NCBI RefSeq assembly: GCF_017815515.1
Contig: NZ_CP072611.1
Span: 806,001 to 870,000, forward strand
Length of the DNA stretch: 64,000 nucleotides
Direction: 5' to 3'
Source: Aureimonas populi
GTDB lineage: Bacteria; Pseudomonadota; Alphaproteobacteria; Rhizobiales; Rhizobiaceae
Positions 53,588 through 62,831 of the stretch are shown here, piece after piece. Each line of letters opens with the position of its first letter. Within the stretch, counting starts at the first letter, position 1. The translations under genes and the position numbers were made by a program. The notes below the pieces were generated by a model. It worked only from the letters and a program-made list of their open reading frames with translations. It was not told the origin of the DNA and did not search any database.

Positions 53588-53922
53588 GATGACTCCGGGA
53601 CGACGTGATTGGCCATCGCTCGCCTCGAAGGCCCGGCGAGAGCCGCGATCCGGTTTCTGTCACGGGGCAGGCTCGGCGGACGTGTTGTTGTGTTTCGGTT
53701 TGTTAACGCGGCGTCGCGTGGGGTCGCGCCGTCCGGGCCGCGCAGCCGTCCGGAGCCGAAAACGGCAGTGAATTCCCCCGCGCGCTCGCCCGGCCGGCCT
53801 TCGCAACACAACATAACAGATCAACACCCGCATACGCTGGCGCGCCCTTAGAACGGGACCGGTCTTGAGGAAGCGGCCGCACCTCGTCCTCGCGTGCCGA
53901 TCGCAAGCTCTGGAGCCTGCCG
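53588..53922. promoter_or_regulatory. Shared regulatory region of mipA-like gene and RND operon
   Basis: This 335-nt divergent gap holds a 9-bp inverted pair, TGTTGTGTT at 53686-53694 and AACACAACA at 53805-53813. Each copy is flanked by extra GTT-rich sequence (GGTTTGTTAAC on one side, CATAACAG on the other). These are candidate sites for the response regulator encoded downstream. No good -35/-10 pair could be fixed. Confidence 0.4.
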
Positions 53923-55257
53923 ATGCCTGCTTTTCCCGAACGTCGCCATGGCGCTTCGCCTTTCGAATTCCGTTCGCCGGAATGGAGCCGATGCGCCGAT
54001 CGGCCGCCGCTCTCCCCCCGCCGGGGCGGGCCCCGGCCGGATCATCGGGGATGGAAGCTGGTCCTTTTGGCCGCCGCTTTCGTCGCGCTGATTCCCGGAG
54101 GCGCTCATGCCGCCGGTGCGGACACCGCGTCCCTCGCGCAGGCGGTCAGTGTCGTGACGGCGCAGGGCGGGGCGGTCGCCGAAACGGCGAGGCTGACGGG
54201 AAGCGTCGTCGCGCGTGAGCTTGTCTTGGTCGGGTCCGACCTCACCGACCTGCGCATCGTCTCGATCGAAGCGGAGGCCGGCGACACCGTGAGGGCGGGC
54301 GACGTTCTGGCTCGCCTCGACGACACGATGCTGCTGGTCGAGCGGGACGGGACATCGGCCCGGCTCGCGCACGCCGATGCCGCCATCGCCCAGGCGCGCA
54401 ACCAGATCGAGGATGCGACCATCGCCCTCGCCCAGGCCCAGGCGGACAGGGAGCGCAGCGGCAGGCTGCAGGAGAGAGGCGTCGTGCCGGCCGAAACGCT
54501 GGAGGCGCGGACCACCGCGATGAGGCGCGCCGGGACAGCCCTCAGCGCCGCGCATCAGGCCCTGACGAGCGCAGAGGCCGAACGCAAGGTCGTCGAGGCC
54601 GACCTCGCCCGGATCGAGGCGCAGCTCGAATTCACGAAAATCCGCGCGTCGCAATCGGGCCTCATCCTCCAGCGCAACGCATCTGTCGGGGCCGTTGCCG
54701 CCAGCGGTGGCGAGGCGCTCTTCACCATCGCGCAGGACGGGATCTTCGAATTCGACGCCGAGGTCTCGGAGCAGAGCTTCGCCCGGATGCGGGTCGGGCA
54801 GAAGGTCCGCGTGACCGTGGCCGGGCAGGACGGCCCGCTCGACGGCACCGTCCGGCTTCGCCTGCCGATCCTGCAAGGGGGCAGCCGGCTCGGCCGCCTG
54901 CGTGTGACGCTGCCGGAGGGCATCGACCTGCCCGTCGGGGCCTTCGCGCGCGGCGACGTGGAGGTCGCGATGCGAAGCGGGGTCTTCCTGCCGGCGTCGG
55001 CCGTGCAGATCCACACCGACGAGGTTTTCGTGCAGACCGTTCGGGACGGCGTCGTCGCGCGCAGGCCGGTCGAGGTTGGCCTGCGCGCCGCCGGGCTGGT
55101 GGAGGTCAGATCCGGCGTCGAGGCGGGAGAGACGGTGGTGCTGAAGGCGGGCAGCTTCCTCGGAGAGGGCGACCGGATCGCCCCGGTCCTGGCCGCCTAC
55201 GCCATTCCCGAGGTCTCCCTCGAGAGTGCCCTGCTGACACTGGCGGCGGACCGATGA
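53923..55257 (+). CDS. RND efflux periplasmic adaptor (membrane fusion protein)
   Basis: This 444-residue protein has a cytoplasmic Arg/Pro-rich leader, a membrane or signal segment at residues 44-63 (KLVLLAAAFVALIPGGAHAA), a lipoyl/barrel-sandwich region (IEAEAGDTVRAGDVLARLDD), a long alpha-helical hairpin (residues 145-225) and the second half-motif KIRASQSGLILQRNASVGAV. It should bridge the inner-membrane pump to an outer-membrane channel. GGAG lies seven bases before the ATG. A start nearer the hydrophobic segment is possible given the odd leader. It overlaps the pump gene by four bases. Confidence 0.88.
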   Translation: MPAFPERRHGASPFEFRSPEWSRCADRPPLSPRRGGPRPDHRGWKLVLLAAAFVALIPGGAHAAGADTASLAQAVSVVTAQGGAVAETARLTGSVVARELVLVGSDLTDLRIVSIEAEAGDTVRAGDVLARLDDTMLLVERDGTSARLAHADAAIAQARNQIEDATIALAQAQADRERSGRLQERGVVPAETLEARTTAMRRAGTALSAAHQALTSAEAERKVVEADLARIEAQLEFTKIRASQSGLILQRNASVGAVAASGGEALFTIAQDGIFEFDAEVSEQSFARMRVGQKVRVTVAGQDGPLDGTVRLRLPILQGGSRLGRLRVTLPEGIDLPVGAFARGDVEVAMRSGVFLPASAVQIHTDEVFVQTVRDGVVARRPVEVGLRAAGLVEVRSGVEAGETVVLKAGSFLGEGDRIAPVLAAYAIPEVSLESALLTLAADR

Positions 55258-58200
55258 ACGTCTCCGCCTGGGCCATCCGCAACCCGCTTCCCTCGATCCT
55301 CCTCTTCGTCGTTCTTCTGGGGCTCGGGCTTCTGAGCTTCCGCAGCCTGCCGATCACTTACTTTCCGAACATCGACGTCCCGGTGGTCACGGTCACGATC
55401 ACGGATACGGGCGCCTCGCCGCAGGAGATCGAGACCGCCATCACGCAAGCTGTCGAGGACGCGGTCGCGAATCTCGTGGGGATCAGGGAGCTCAGCTCGT
55501 CCATCGGCGAGGGGGAATCGACGACCACCGTCGAGTTCGAGCTCGGCGTGCCGATCGACAGGGCGGTGGCGGATGTGCGCGACGCGGTCTCCACCATCCG
55601 CTCCGATCTGCCCGTCAGCATCGACGAGCCCATCATCGGCCGCGTCGACGTCGAAAGCGGGGCGGTGGTCACCTACGCCGTCAGCGACCGCGCCATGACG
55701 CGCGAGGAACTGTCATTCTTCGTGGACGACGTGGTGATGCGCAAGCTGCGCGGCCTTTCCGGCATCGGGCAGATCGAGCGCACGGGCGGCGTGAGCCGCG
55801 AGATACAGGTGCGGCTCGACCCCGATCGCCTGCTGGCTCTGGGCATCACCGCCTCGCAGGTCAACGCGCAGCTCGGCGGGCTGGCCATCGACGCCAGCGG
55901 GGGAACGACGCGGGCCGGGGGCATCGACCGCGCCCTTTCCACGCTCGGTGCTGTCACCTCGCTCGATGAACTCGCGGCCATCGACATCGTGCTGGCGAAC
56001 GGCTCGACGGCCAGCCTCGCCGATCTCGGCTCGATCGCCGACACCCACGCCGAGCCGGACGGGTTCGCGGCTCTCGACGAGCGGGAGGTGGTCGGCTTCT
56101 CCGTGTTCCGGGCGCGCGGGGCAAGCGATGTCGGGGTAGCGCAAGCCGTTGCCGTAGCGCTGGAGGAGCTTTCCCGCGACCATCCCGGCGCGCAGTTTTC
56201 CCTGATCGACGACAGCGTGACCTATACGCTCGGAAACTACGACGCGGCGATGAACATGCTGATCGAGGGCGCGTTCCTCGCCATGGCCGTGGTCTTCCTG
56301 TTCCTGCGGGACTGGCGGGCCACATTGGTGGCCGCCGCCGCCCTGCCGCTGGCCGCGATCCCGACCTTCTGGGCGATGGACCTTCTCGGCTTCTCCCTCA
56401 ACATCATCAGCCTGCTCGGCATCACGCTGGTGGCGGGCATCCTCGTGGACGACGCCATCGTCGAGATCGAGAACATCGCTCGCCACGGGGCGATGGGAAA
56501 GACGGCGCGCGAGGCTGCGATCGACGCCTCCGACGAGATCGGCATGGCGGTGATCGCCATCTCCGCCACCATCATCGCGGTGTTCGTGCCGGTCGGCTTC
56601 ATGGGCGGCGTGGTCGGGCAGTATTTCCGCGAATTCGGCCTCACCGTCGCCATCGCCGTCTTCTTCTCGCTTCTGGCCGCCCGGCTGATCACCCCGCTGC
56701 TCGCGGCTCGTCTGATGCGCATGCGCCCGGAGATCCATCGCCCGCCCGGCATGGCGGGCCGGGCCTATGGCCGGCTGGTCCGCCTGGCGGTCGGCTGGCC
56801 GGGAACCACCGTGGCCGTGGCCATCGTCCTGTTCGCCGTCTCGATCCTCGCGGCGCGCGGGCTGCCGACCGAATTCCTGCCCCCGGACGACAATGGCAAG
56901 ATCCAGATTTCCGTGGAGTTGCCGCCTGGCTCTACGCTCGACGAGACGAGGCTCGTCTCGAACGCGATCTCGCAGGAGGTCCGCGCGCTGGACAACGTGG
57001 CGCAGGTCTTCGTCAGGGGCGGCATCGACGCGACGGGCCGCCGTGAGATACGGCGCGCGGCCGTTCTGGTCGTCCTGCGGCCGAAGGGGGAGCGCACGCA
57101 GACCGTATGGCAGGTCGAGGCCCTCGTCGCCGATCTCCTGCGGGGCGTGCCCGACATCCGCTTCGAACTCTTGAACAGCCGGGGCGGACGCGATGTGTCC
57201 GTGTCCGTCCTCAGCCGGGACGGCCCGGCCGCCAGCGAGGCGGCTGCGATGATCATGGCGGAATTGTCCTCCGCGCCCTTTGCTGTGGGGGAGAGCTCGA
57301 GCGAGACGGCGGCCAGGCCCGAGCTCAGGATCCGCCCCCGGCCGGAGCGCATGGCCGACATGGGCGTGACCACCGCCGGGATCGCCGAGACCGTCCGGGT
57401 CTCGACCATCGGAGCCGCCGCGCGCGATCTGGCAGACTTCCGGGAGGGGGAGCGTCGGATACCGATCCGCCTTCAACTCAACCAGGCGGCGCGCGACGAC
57501 ATGGACACGCTGGGCTCCCTTCTGGTCCCCACGGTCAGCGGCGGTGTCGTTCCGCTCTCGCAGGTCGCCGAGATCGAGATCGGCAACCGCGTCTCGCAGA
57601 TCGAGCGCTTCGACCGGCAGCGCCTCATCGACATCGGCTTCGACACGGTGGCGGGCATGACGGCGGGCGAAGGTCTGCGCGCGCTCTGGAGCCTGCCGTC
57701 CGTCGGGGCCGTCCCGGCCGGCGTCAGCGTCGTCGCCAGCGGCGATTCCGATACGCAAGGGGATGTCTTCGCCAGCTTCGGCGTGGCGATGGGCGCGGGC
57801 ATCACGCTGGTGCTGATCGTCCTGATCCTCCTGTTCAACAGCCTGCTCACACCGGTGACGATCCTGGCCACCCTGCCGCTGTCGGCGGGCGGCGTCGTCC
57901 TCGCGCTCATGGCGACCGGCACCGCCGTATCGCTCCCCGTCGTCATCGGCATCCTGATGCTGATGGGCATCGTCACCAAGAACGCGATCATGCTCGTCGA
58001 CTTCGCCGTGGAGCACGAGAGGAAGGGCATGTCGCGCCGCGACGCCTCCATCGCGGCGGGCATCGAGCGGGCGCGCCCCATCATCATGACGACGCTCGCC
58101 ATGTCGGCGGGCATGGTTCCCGCGGCTCTGGGCATCGGCGATGGCGGCAGCATCCGCTCCCCGATGGCGATCGCGGTGATCGGGGGCCTGATCGTCTCCA

Positions 58201-58352
58201 CGCTCCTGTCCCTCGTGGTGGTGCCGGCGCTTCACTGCCTTCTCGGGGACTTGGCGGGGAAGGCGGGGGCCCTTACCGTGGGGCGGCGCCGGGAGGATAC
58301 GCCTCTGCCCGCACCCCGCGACCATCCGGCCCCGCCTGGGACGGCCGCATGA
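55254..58352 (+). CDS. RND-family efflux transporter, HAE1/AcrB-like
   Basis: This 1032-residue inner-membrane pump exports drugs or other hydrophobic compounds using the proton gradient. The first helix is LPSILLFVVLLGLGLLSF. The proton-relay Asp pair is present in the fourth helix (GILVDDAIVEIEN), and the second half repeats GIVTKNAIMLVDFAVEHE, where the Lys of AcrB's relay lies. Two large periplasmic loops follow helices 1 and 7. Length matches AcrB. The substrate is unknown. Coupled to the adaptor upstream and, by ATGA overlap, to the response regulator downstream. Confidence 0.94.
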   Translation: MNVSAWAIRNPLPSILLFVVLLGLGLLSFRSLPITYFPNIDVPVVTVTITDTGASPQEIETAITQAVEDAVANLVGIRELSSSIGEGESTTTVEFELGVPIDRAVADVRDAVSTIRSDLPVSIDEPIIGRVDVESGAVVTYAVSDRAMTREELSFFVDDVVMRKLRGLSGIGQIERTGGVSREIQVRLDPDRLLALGITASQVNAQLGGLAIDASGGTTRAGGIDRALSTLGAVTSLDELAAIDIVLANGSTASLADLGSIADTHAEPDGFAALDEREVVGFSVFRARGASDVGVAQAVAVALEELSRDHPGAQFSLIDDSVTYTLGNYDAAMNMLIEGAFLAMAVVFLFLRDWRATLVAAAALPLAAIPTFWAMDLLGFSLNIISLLGITLVAGILVDDAIVEIENIARHGAMGKTAREAAIDASDEIGMAVIAISATIIAVFVPVGFMGGVVGQYFREFGLTVAIAVFFSLLAARLITPLLAARLMRMRPEIHRPPGMAGRAYGRLVRLAVGWPGTTVAVAIVLFAVSILAARGLPTEFLPPDDNGKIQISVELPPGSTLDETRLVSNAISQEVRALDNVAQVFVRGGIDATGRREIRRAAVLVVLRPKGERTQTVWQVEALVADLLRGVPDIRFELLNSRGGRDVSVSVLSRDGPAASEAAAMIMAELSSAPFAVGESSSETAARPELRIRPRPERMADMGVTTAGIAETVRVSTIGAAARDLADFREGERRIPIRLQLNQAARDDMDTLGSLLVPTVSGGVVPLSQVAEIEIGNRVSQIERFDRQRLIDIGFDTVAGMTAGEGLRALWSLPSVGAVPAGVSVVASGDSDTQGDVFASFGVAMGAGITLVLIVLILLFNSLLTPVTILATLPLSAGGVVLALMATGTAVSLPVVIGILMLMGIVTKNAIMLVDFAVEHERKGMSRRDASIAAGIERARPIIMTTLAMSAGMVPAALGIGDGGSIRSPMAIAVIGGLIVSTLLSLVVVPALHCLLGDLAGKAGALTVGRRREDTPLPAPRDHPAPPGTAA

Positions 58353-59146
58353 GCGAATCCGGCGGCGGCGGTTCGCTCGATCACTTCAACCGACCTGGAC
58401 GGACGATGCAACCCACGCAACCGCAGAAGCGCGACGGCGACCGGCCCTCCATCCTGATCGTCGAGGACGATCCGGAGATCGCCCGCATGATCGCCTCGAC
58501 GCTGGGGGATGCGGGCATGAAGGCCGAGATCGCGGGCGACGGCGCGCAGATGGACGCCTGGATGCGCCGCGCCTCCTTCGATCTGGTCGTGCTCGACGTG
58601 ATGCTGCCGGGGGAGGACGGGTTTTCGATCTGCCGGCGGCTGCGCGCTTCGCGGACCATTCCGATCCTCATGCTGACGGCGCAGCAGGAGGAGATCGACC
58701 GCGTGCTCGGCCTGGAGCTCGGTGCGGACGACTATGTGACGAAGCCCTTCAGCACCCGCGAGCTCATCGCCCGCATCCGCAGCCTGTTGCGACGGGCCGC
58801 CTACGCTCCTGAGCACGAGGGCCAACTGCGCCCGCTTCGCTTCGACGGATGGACCATCGACCCGCAGCGTCGGCAGGTCCGCGACCCGCAGGGCGCGCGC
58901 GTATCGATGACGACCACCGAATTCGACCTCCTCCTGGCGCTGTGCCGCAATCCCGGCCGCATTCTCTCGCGTGAGCAGCTCCTGTCGATGACCCATGCCG
59001 GCCTCGCCGGGCCTATCGAGCGGAGCATCGACGTGCATATCAGCCGGCTGCGCCAGAAGATCGAGGCCGATCCCTCGCAGCCGACCTTGCTGACCACGGT
59101 GCGCCTGGCCGGATACATGTTCGCGGCGGCCGTGGAGCCGCTCTGA
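58349..59146 (+). CDS. OmpR-family response regulator
   Basis: The protein has 265 residues, with a receiver domain (ILIVEDDPEIARM, phosphorylated Asp in VVLDVMLPGEDGF, Lys in YVTKPFS) and a winged-helix DNA-binding domain (TTTEFDLLLALCRNPGRILSREQLL). The ATG at 58349 overlaps the pump stop. An ATG at 58406 (246 residues) begins nearer the homology and may be the true start. It should control the RND operon and perhaps the divergent mipA-like gene. Confidence 0.91.
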   Translation: MSESGGGGSLDHFNRPGRTMQPTQPQKRDGDRPSILIVEDDPEIARMIASTLGDAGMKAEIAGDGAQMDAWMRRASFDLVVLDVMLPGEDGFSICRRLRASRTIPILMLTAQQEEIDRVLGLELGADDYVTKPFSTRELIARIRSLLRRAAYAPEHEGQLRPLRFDGWTIDPQRRQVRDPQGARVSMTTTEFDLLLALCRNPGRILSREQLLSMTHAGLAGPIERSIDVHISRLRQKIEADPSQPTLLTTVRLAGYMFAAAVEPL

Positions 59147-60465
59147 TGGCCTTCCCGCGATGGCTCATGCCGGCGACGATCCGCAGCCAGATGTTCTTCG
59201 TCATTCTCCTCGCCGTCGTCACTGTCGTGACGATCGGCGATTACGCCGACCTCGTGCAGGACGCGCTGTTTCCCGTCGAGGACATCGACACGATCGCTGA
59301 TCGTGCCGTGATGGTCGCCGAGCTCATGTCGGAGGCGAATGCGCAGGAGCGGGCCTGGCTGCTCGAACGCGCTTCCCGGACCGGTCTCGACCTCTCATTG
59401 GTCGATCCGGACGCGCTCCAGTCCATGATCGCCTCTTCTCCCGCCCCGCGCCTCGTGGACCGCTGGGTCGCCTGGCTGTTCCCCCCCGACGCCCGTCTCT
59501 CTCCCGGCGGGCAGTGGATCGTGATCGACGGCCGCAGGGCGATCGCGCTACCAATCGACCCACAGTCGCTCCTGATCGTGCGCGATCTCCCCGAGGCGAT
59601 CGAGACCGACGACTTCACCACTCCCTTTACCTACTACATCCTCTCGATCCTGACCCTCCTCGTCCTCCTCTCCTTCTATGCCGCGCGGGCCATCGCCCGC
59701 CCGATCGACCGCATCGTCGCGGAACTCGACCGCACCGACGGGGTCGCGGCGGAGCGCGATATCGAGGAGAAGGGCACCATCGAGGTCGTGAAGCTGGCGC
59801 GCGCGCTGAACGGGATGCGAAGGCGGATCCGCAGCATGGTCGACATGCGCATGCGCATGTTGCGCAGCGTCAGCCACGATCTGCGCACGCCGCTGACGCG
59901 CCTTCGCCTGAGGGCGGAGCGCCTGGACGAGGAGCCGCGCCGGGCCATGATCGCCGACATCGACCGCATCGACGCCCTCGTCGCCGAGACGCTCGACTAT
60001 CTGCGCCTCGACGCGCAGGGCGAGGGCGAGGAACGGGTCGATATCACCAGCCTTCTGCGAACCATCGAATCCGACTTCGCCGATGTCGGCTTCGATGTCC
60101 GCTACGAGGGGCCGGAGCGCGTCATCGGCATGTGCAAGCCCAACTCGCTGGCCAGGGCCGTCACCAATCTTTGCGACAACGCGGTGAAGTTCGGCCGGAC
60201 AGCCGTCGTGTCGCTCGATCGCTCCGACAAAATCATCAGGATCGACGTCGCCGACGACGGACCGGGGATTCCACCCGAGAAGCGAGCCCTCGTGATGGAG
60301 CCGTTCTTCAAGCTCGACGCGGCGCGCGGTGCCGGTTCGGGCCGAGGCTTCGGCCTCGGCTTGTCCATCGTCGCCGACATCGTGAAGGCCCATGGCGGGA
60401 CGATGGAGTTCCACGACCGCCAGCCGCGCGGCCTGATCGTGCGTCTGCTGCTGCCTGTGCGGTAG
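59146..60465 (+). CDS. Sensor histidine kinase
   Basis: This 439-residue membrane kinase is the partner of the response regulator. It has two membrane segments (MFFVILLAVVTVVTIGDY and YYILSILTLLVLLSFYAA) bracketing a periplasmic sensor of about 130 residues, then a HAMP linker (ARPIDRIVAELDRTD). The phospho-acceptor His lies in SVSHDLRTPLTRL. ATP-binding boxes are NLCDNAVKFG, DVADDGPGIPPEKR and GRGFGLGLSIV. The start shares one base with the preceding stop (TGATG). Confidence 0.92.
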   Translation: MAFPRWLMPATIRSQMFFVILLAVVTVVTIGDYADLVQDALFPVEDIDTIADRAVMVAELMSEANAQERAWLLERASRTGLDLSLVDPDALQSMIASSPAPRLVDRWVAWLFPPDARLSPGGQWIVIDGRRAIALPIDPQSLLIVRDLPEAIETDDFTTPFTYYILSILTLLVLLSFYAARAIARPIDRIVAELDRTDGVAAERDIEEKGTIEVVKLARALNGMRRRIRSMVDMRMRMLRSVSHDLRTPLTRLRLRAERLDEEPRRAMIADIDRIDALVAETLDYLRLDAQGEGEERVDITSLLRTIESDFADVGFDVRYEGPERVIGMCKPNSLARAVTNLCDNAVKFGRTAVVSLDRSDKIIRIDVADDGPGIPPEKRALVMEPFFKLDAARGAGSGRGFGLGLSIVADIVKAHGGTMEFHDRQPRGLIVRLLLPVR

Positions 60466-60620
60466 GCGCCCGCCGGTTCCTCCCGGCGCGCGCGCAGGCT
60501 CACGGACCGGGCGTTAACATATCGACATAGAACAAAGCCTCGCAGGCCCCTTCCGCGATCTATCCAGGAGGCATCGGGACGCTTCGTCCCCGTTCACGCC
60601 GCGCCTGGAGAAACGAACGA

Positions 60621-61250
60621 ATGTCCCAGACCGCCCTGCGACGAAGCCTTGCCGCGACGCAGTCCCGCCGGAAGCTGAGAATCCGCCTCGCGATCCTCTT
60701 TCTATCGCCGCTTCTCCTGCTGGCGACCGGCCCCTGGGAGCCCGGCTCCTGGCAGCGCCGGTCGATGGAGGATATCGGCGTTCTCCTGATCTTCGTCGCC
60801 ATCCTCGGACGGGCGTGGAGCATCCTTTATATCGGTGGCCGGAAGACCCGCGACCTGGTCGCCACCGGCCCCTATTCGGTGACGCGCAACCCGCTCTACT
60901 TCTTCTCCTTCATGGCCCTCGCCGGCCTCGGCGCCCAGACGGGCAGCTTCGCCATCATACTGGTGCTGCTGGCGGCCGCCTGGGCGATCTTCCTGCCGGT
61001 GGTCCATCGGGAGGAAGCGGCGCTCGGCGAGGCGCACGGCAGGCGTTTCGAGACATATCGCGCATCGGTCCCCCGCTTCCTCCCGAACCCGCGCCTCTGG
61101 ACGAACGCAGGCGAGATCAGGGTAGACCCCGCCATATGGGCCCGGACGGTCCTGGACTCCTCGTTCTTCCTCCTCCTGGTCCCCCTCATCCGGGGCATCG
61201 GCTGGATGCAGTTCTCCCTCTTCGGCCCGCATCTGATCCTGCTTTTCTGA
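60621..61250 (+). CDS. Isoprenylcysteine carboxyl-methyltransferase-like membrane protein
   Basis: This 209-residue inner-membrane protein has three to four helices (LAILFLSPLLLLATGPW, IGVLLIFVAILGRAWSI and others). The family motif lies at VATGPYSVTRNPLYFFSF, with the later REEAALGEAHGRRFETYRA, as in ICMT/PEMT-like methyltransferases that bind SAM at the membrane face. Bacterial members methylate lipids or are uncharacterised. GGAG lies about 11 bases before the ATG. A 155-nt gap separates it from the kinase, so it may be transcribed on its own. The 172-nt gap after it holds nothing I recognise. Confidence 0.82.
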   Translation: MSQTALRRSLAATQSRRKLRIRLAILFLSPLLLLATGPWEPGSWQRRSMEDIGVLLIFVAILGRAWSILYIGGRKTRDLVATGPYSVTRNPLYFFSFMALAGLGAQTGSFAIILVLLAAAWAIFLPVVHREEAALGEAHGRRFETYRASVPRFLPNPRLWTNAGEIRVDPAIWARTVLDSSFFLLLVPLIRGIGWMQFSLFGPHLILLF

Positions 61251-61422
61251 CGGGAAGCGGGCCGGGGCGAGGTGTTCCGATGTGTCCCTTCCGGGCCAGG
61301 CGCTTGGCGAAGAGCCCCTGCCCCGCCTGCCGGCGCTGTGCCCTCGAAGCACAGGGGCCGCTATATCCAGGCCGTGGCCGGCAATGGACTTCGGCAATCC
61401 GCCCCCGCTCCCAAGGCCTGCG

Positions 61423-62802
61423 TCACAACGCCTGCGTGACGGCTTTCACCGCTGCCGCGGTGCGTTCGACGATGGTGTCGGCTTCCTCCCTTGTCAGACA
61501 CAGGGGCGGTGCGAAGCCGAGGATGTCGCCCTGCGGCATGGCGCGGGCGATGACGCCGCGCTCCAGGAGCGCGCTGGCCAGTTGCGGGCCGACCTTGCGC
61601 CCGGCATCGAAGAAGGCCCGGTCGTCCTTGTCCTCGACGAACTCGACGGCGGCCAGGAGCCCCTCGCCGCGCACCTCGCCGACATGGCGGTGGTCGGCCA
61701 GCGCCTGCGTCAGGCGGGAACGGAAATGCGCACCCACCTCCCTTGCGTTTTCAACGAGGCCGAGCTTGTCGATGAGTTCGAGATTGGCAACGCCCGCGGC
61801 CGCGCACAGCGGATGGGCCGAATAGGTCCAGCCGTGGCCGATGACGCCCAGATCGTCGGAGCCCTTCACCAGCCCCTGCCACATCTTCTCCGAGACGATG
61901 GTGCCCGAAAGCGGGGCATAGGCCGAGGTGAGCCCCTTGGCGATGGTGATGAGGTCCGGCTTCATGCCGTAATGATCCGAGCCGAACATGGAGCCGAGAC
62001 GGCCGAAGCCCGTCACCACCTCGTCGGCGACGAGCAGCACGTCGTATTTCGTCAGGACCGCCTGGATCTTCTCCCAATAGCCGGCCGGCGGCGGCACGAT
62101 GCCCCCCGTTCCGAGCACCGGCTCGCCGATGAAGGCGGCAACCGTCTCCGGCCCTTCCTCCAGGATCATCTCCTCCAGCTTGCCCGCGCAGAAGGCGGAG
62201 AATTCCTCTTCCGACTGCGAGCGGTCGGCCCGGCGGAAGTAATAGGGCGCCTCGGTGTGCAGGATCGGCGCGCGCGGCAAATCGAAGGCGTTGTGGAAGA
62301 GCTGGAGGCCGGTGAGCGAGCCGGTCATCACGCCCGAACCGTGATAGCCGCGCCAGCGCGAGATGATCTTCTTCTTCTCGGGCCGCCCGAGAACATTGTT
62401 GTAGTACCAGATGAGCTTGATGTTGGTCTCGTTGGCATCCGAGCCCGAGAGGCCAAAATAGACCCGGCTCATGCCTTCCGGCGCGCGATCGATGATCATC
62501 CTGGCGAGGCGGATCGAGACCTCCGAGCCGTGGCCGGCATAGGCGTGGTAATAGGCCAGCTTGTGCGCCTGCGCCGCGATGGCCTCGGCGATCTCCGTGC
62601 GCCCGTAGCCGACGTTCACGCAGTAGAGCCCGGCGAAGGCGTCGATGCTCTCGCGTCCGTCCCGGTCGACGATGGTGACGCCCTCACCGCCCTCGATGAT
62701 GCGCGTCGGGCTCTCGCCGCGCGCGTGCTGGCCCATATGGGTCGAGGGATGGAAGAAATGGTCGCGGTCATAGGCGTTCAGTTCGTTCGAACGGTCGAGC
62801 AT
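61423..62802 (-). CDS. Class III aminotransferase (GABA/putrescine:pyruvate type)
   Basis: This 459-residue PLP enzyme transfers the amino group of an omega-amine such as GABA, putrescine or beta-alanine to a 2-oxo acid. PLP-binding landmarks are GSDANET, the Asp in LVADEVVTGFGR and the Schiff-base Lys in IAKGLTSAYAPLSG. The N-terminus (DRDHFFHPSTHMGQHARGE) is typical of the pyruvate-dependent subgroup as I know it. The ATG at 62802 is 29 nt after the semialdehyde dehydrogenase stop, so the two form an operon for omega-amino acid degradation. Confidence 0.9.
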   Translation of the reverse strand: MLDRSNELNAYDRDHFFHPSTHMGQHARGESPTRIIEGGEGVTIVDRDGRESIDAFAGLYCVNVGYGRTEIAEAIAAQAHKLAYYHAYAGHGSEVSIRLARMIIDRAPEGMSRVYFGLSGSDANETNIKLIWYYNNVLGRPEKKKIISRWRGYHGSGVMTGSLTGLQLFHNAFDLPRAPILHTEAPYYFRRADRSQSEEEFSAFCAGKLEEMILEEGPETVAAFIGEPVLGTGGIVPPPAGYWEKIQAVLTKYDVLLVADEVVTGFGRLGSMFGSDHYGMKPDLITIAKGLTSAYAPLSGTIVSEKMWQGLVKGSDDLGVIGHGWTYSAHPLCAAAGVANLELIDKLGLVENAREVGAHFRSRLTQALADHRHVGEVRGEGLLAAVEFVEDKDDRAFFDAGRKVGPQLASALLERGVIARAMPQGDILGFAPPLCLTREEADTIVERTAAAVKAVTQAL

Positions 62803-62831
62803 CAGACGGCTCCTTCTGTGGGATTTGATGG

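Noticed and set aside
55713..58325. 870-codon antisense frame opposite the RND pump
   Set aside because: Low-complexity Asp/His/Arg-rich translation typical of shadows in GC-rich DNA. The plus-strand pump is unambiguous.
60590..60605. Short GGGACG/CGTCCC hairpin before the methyltransferase-like gene
   Set aside because: The loop is only three bases, there is no T-run, and it lies just upstream of a start codon. It is too weak to call a terminator or switch.
61400..61440. Near-duplicate GCCTGCGTCAC/GCCTGCGTGAC at the aminotransferase stop
   Set aside because: A single short duplication at a gene end, with no sign of an attachment site or recombinase nearby.
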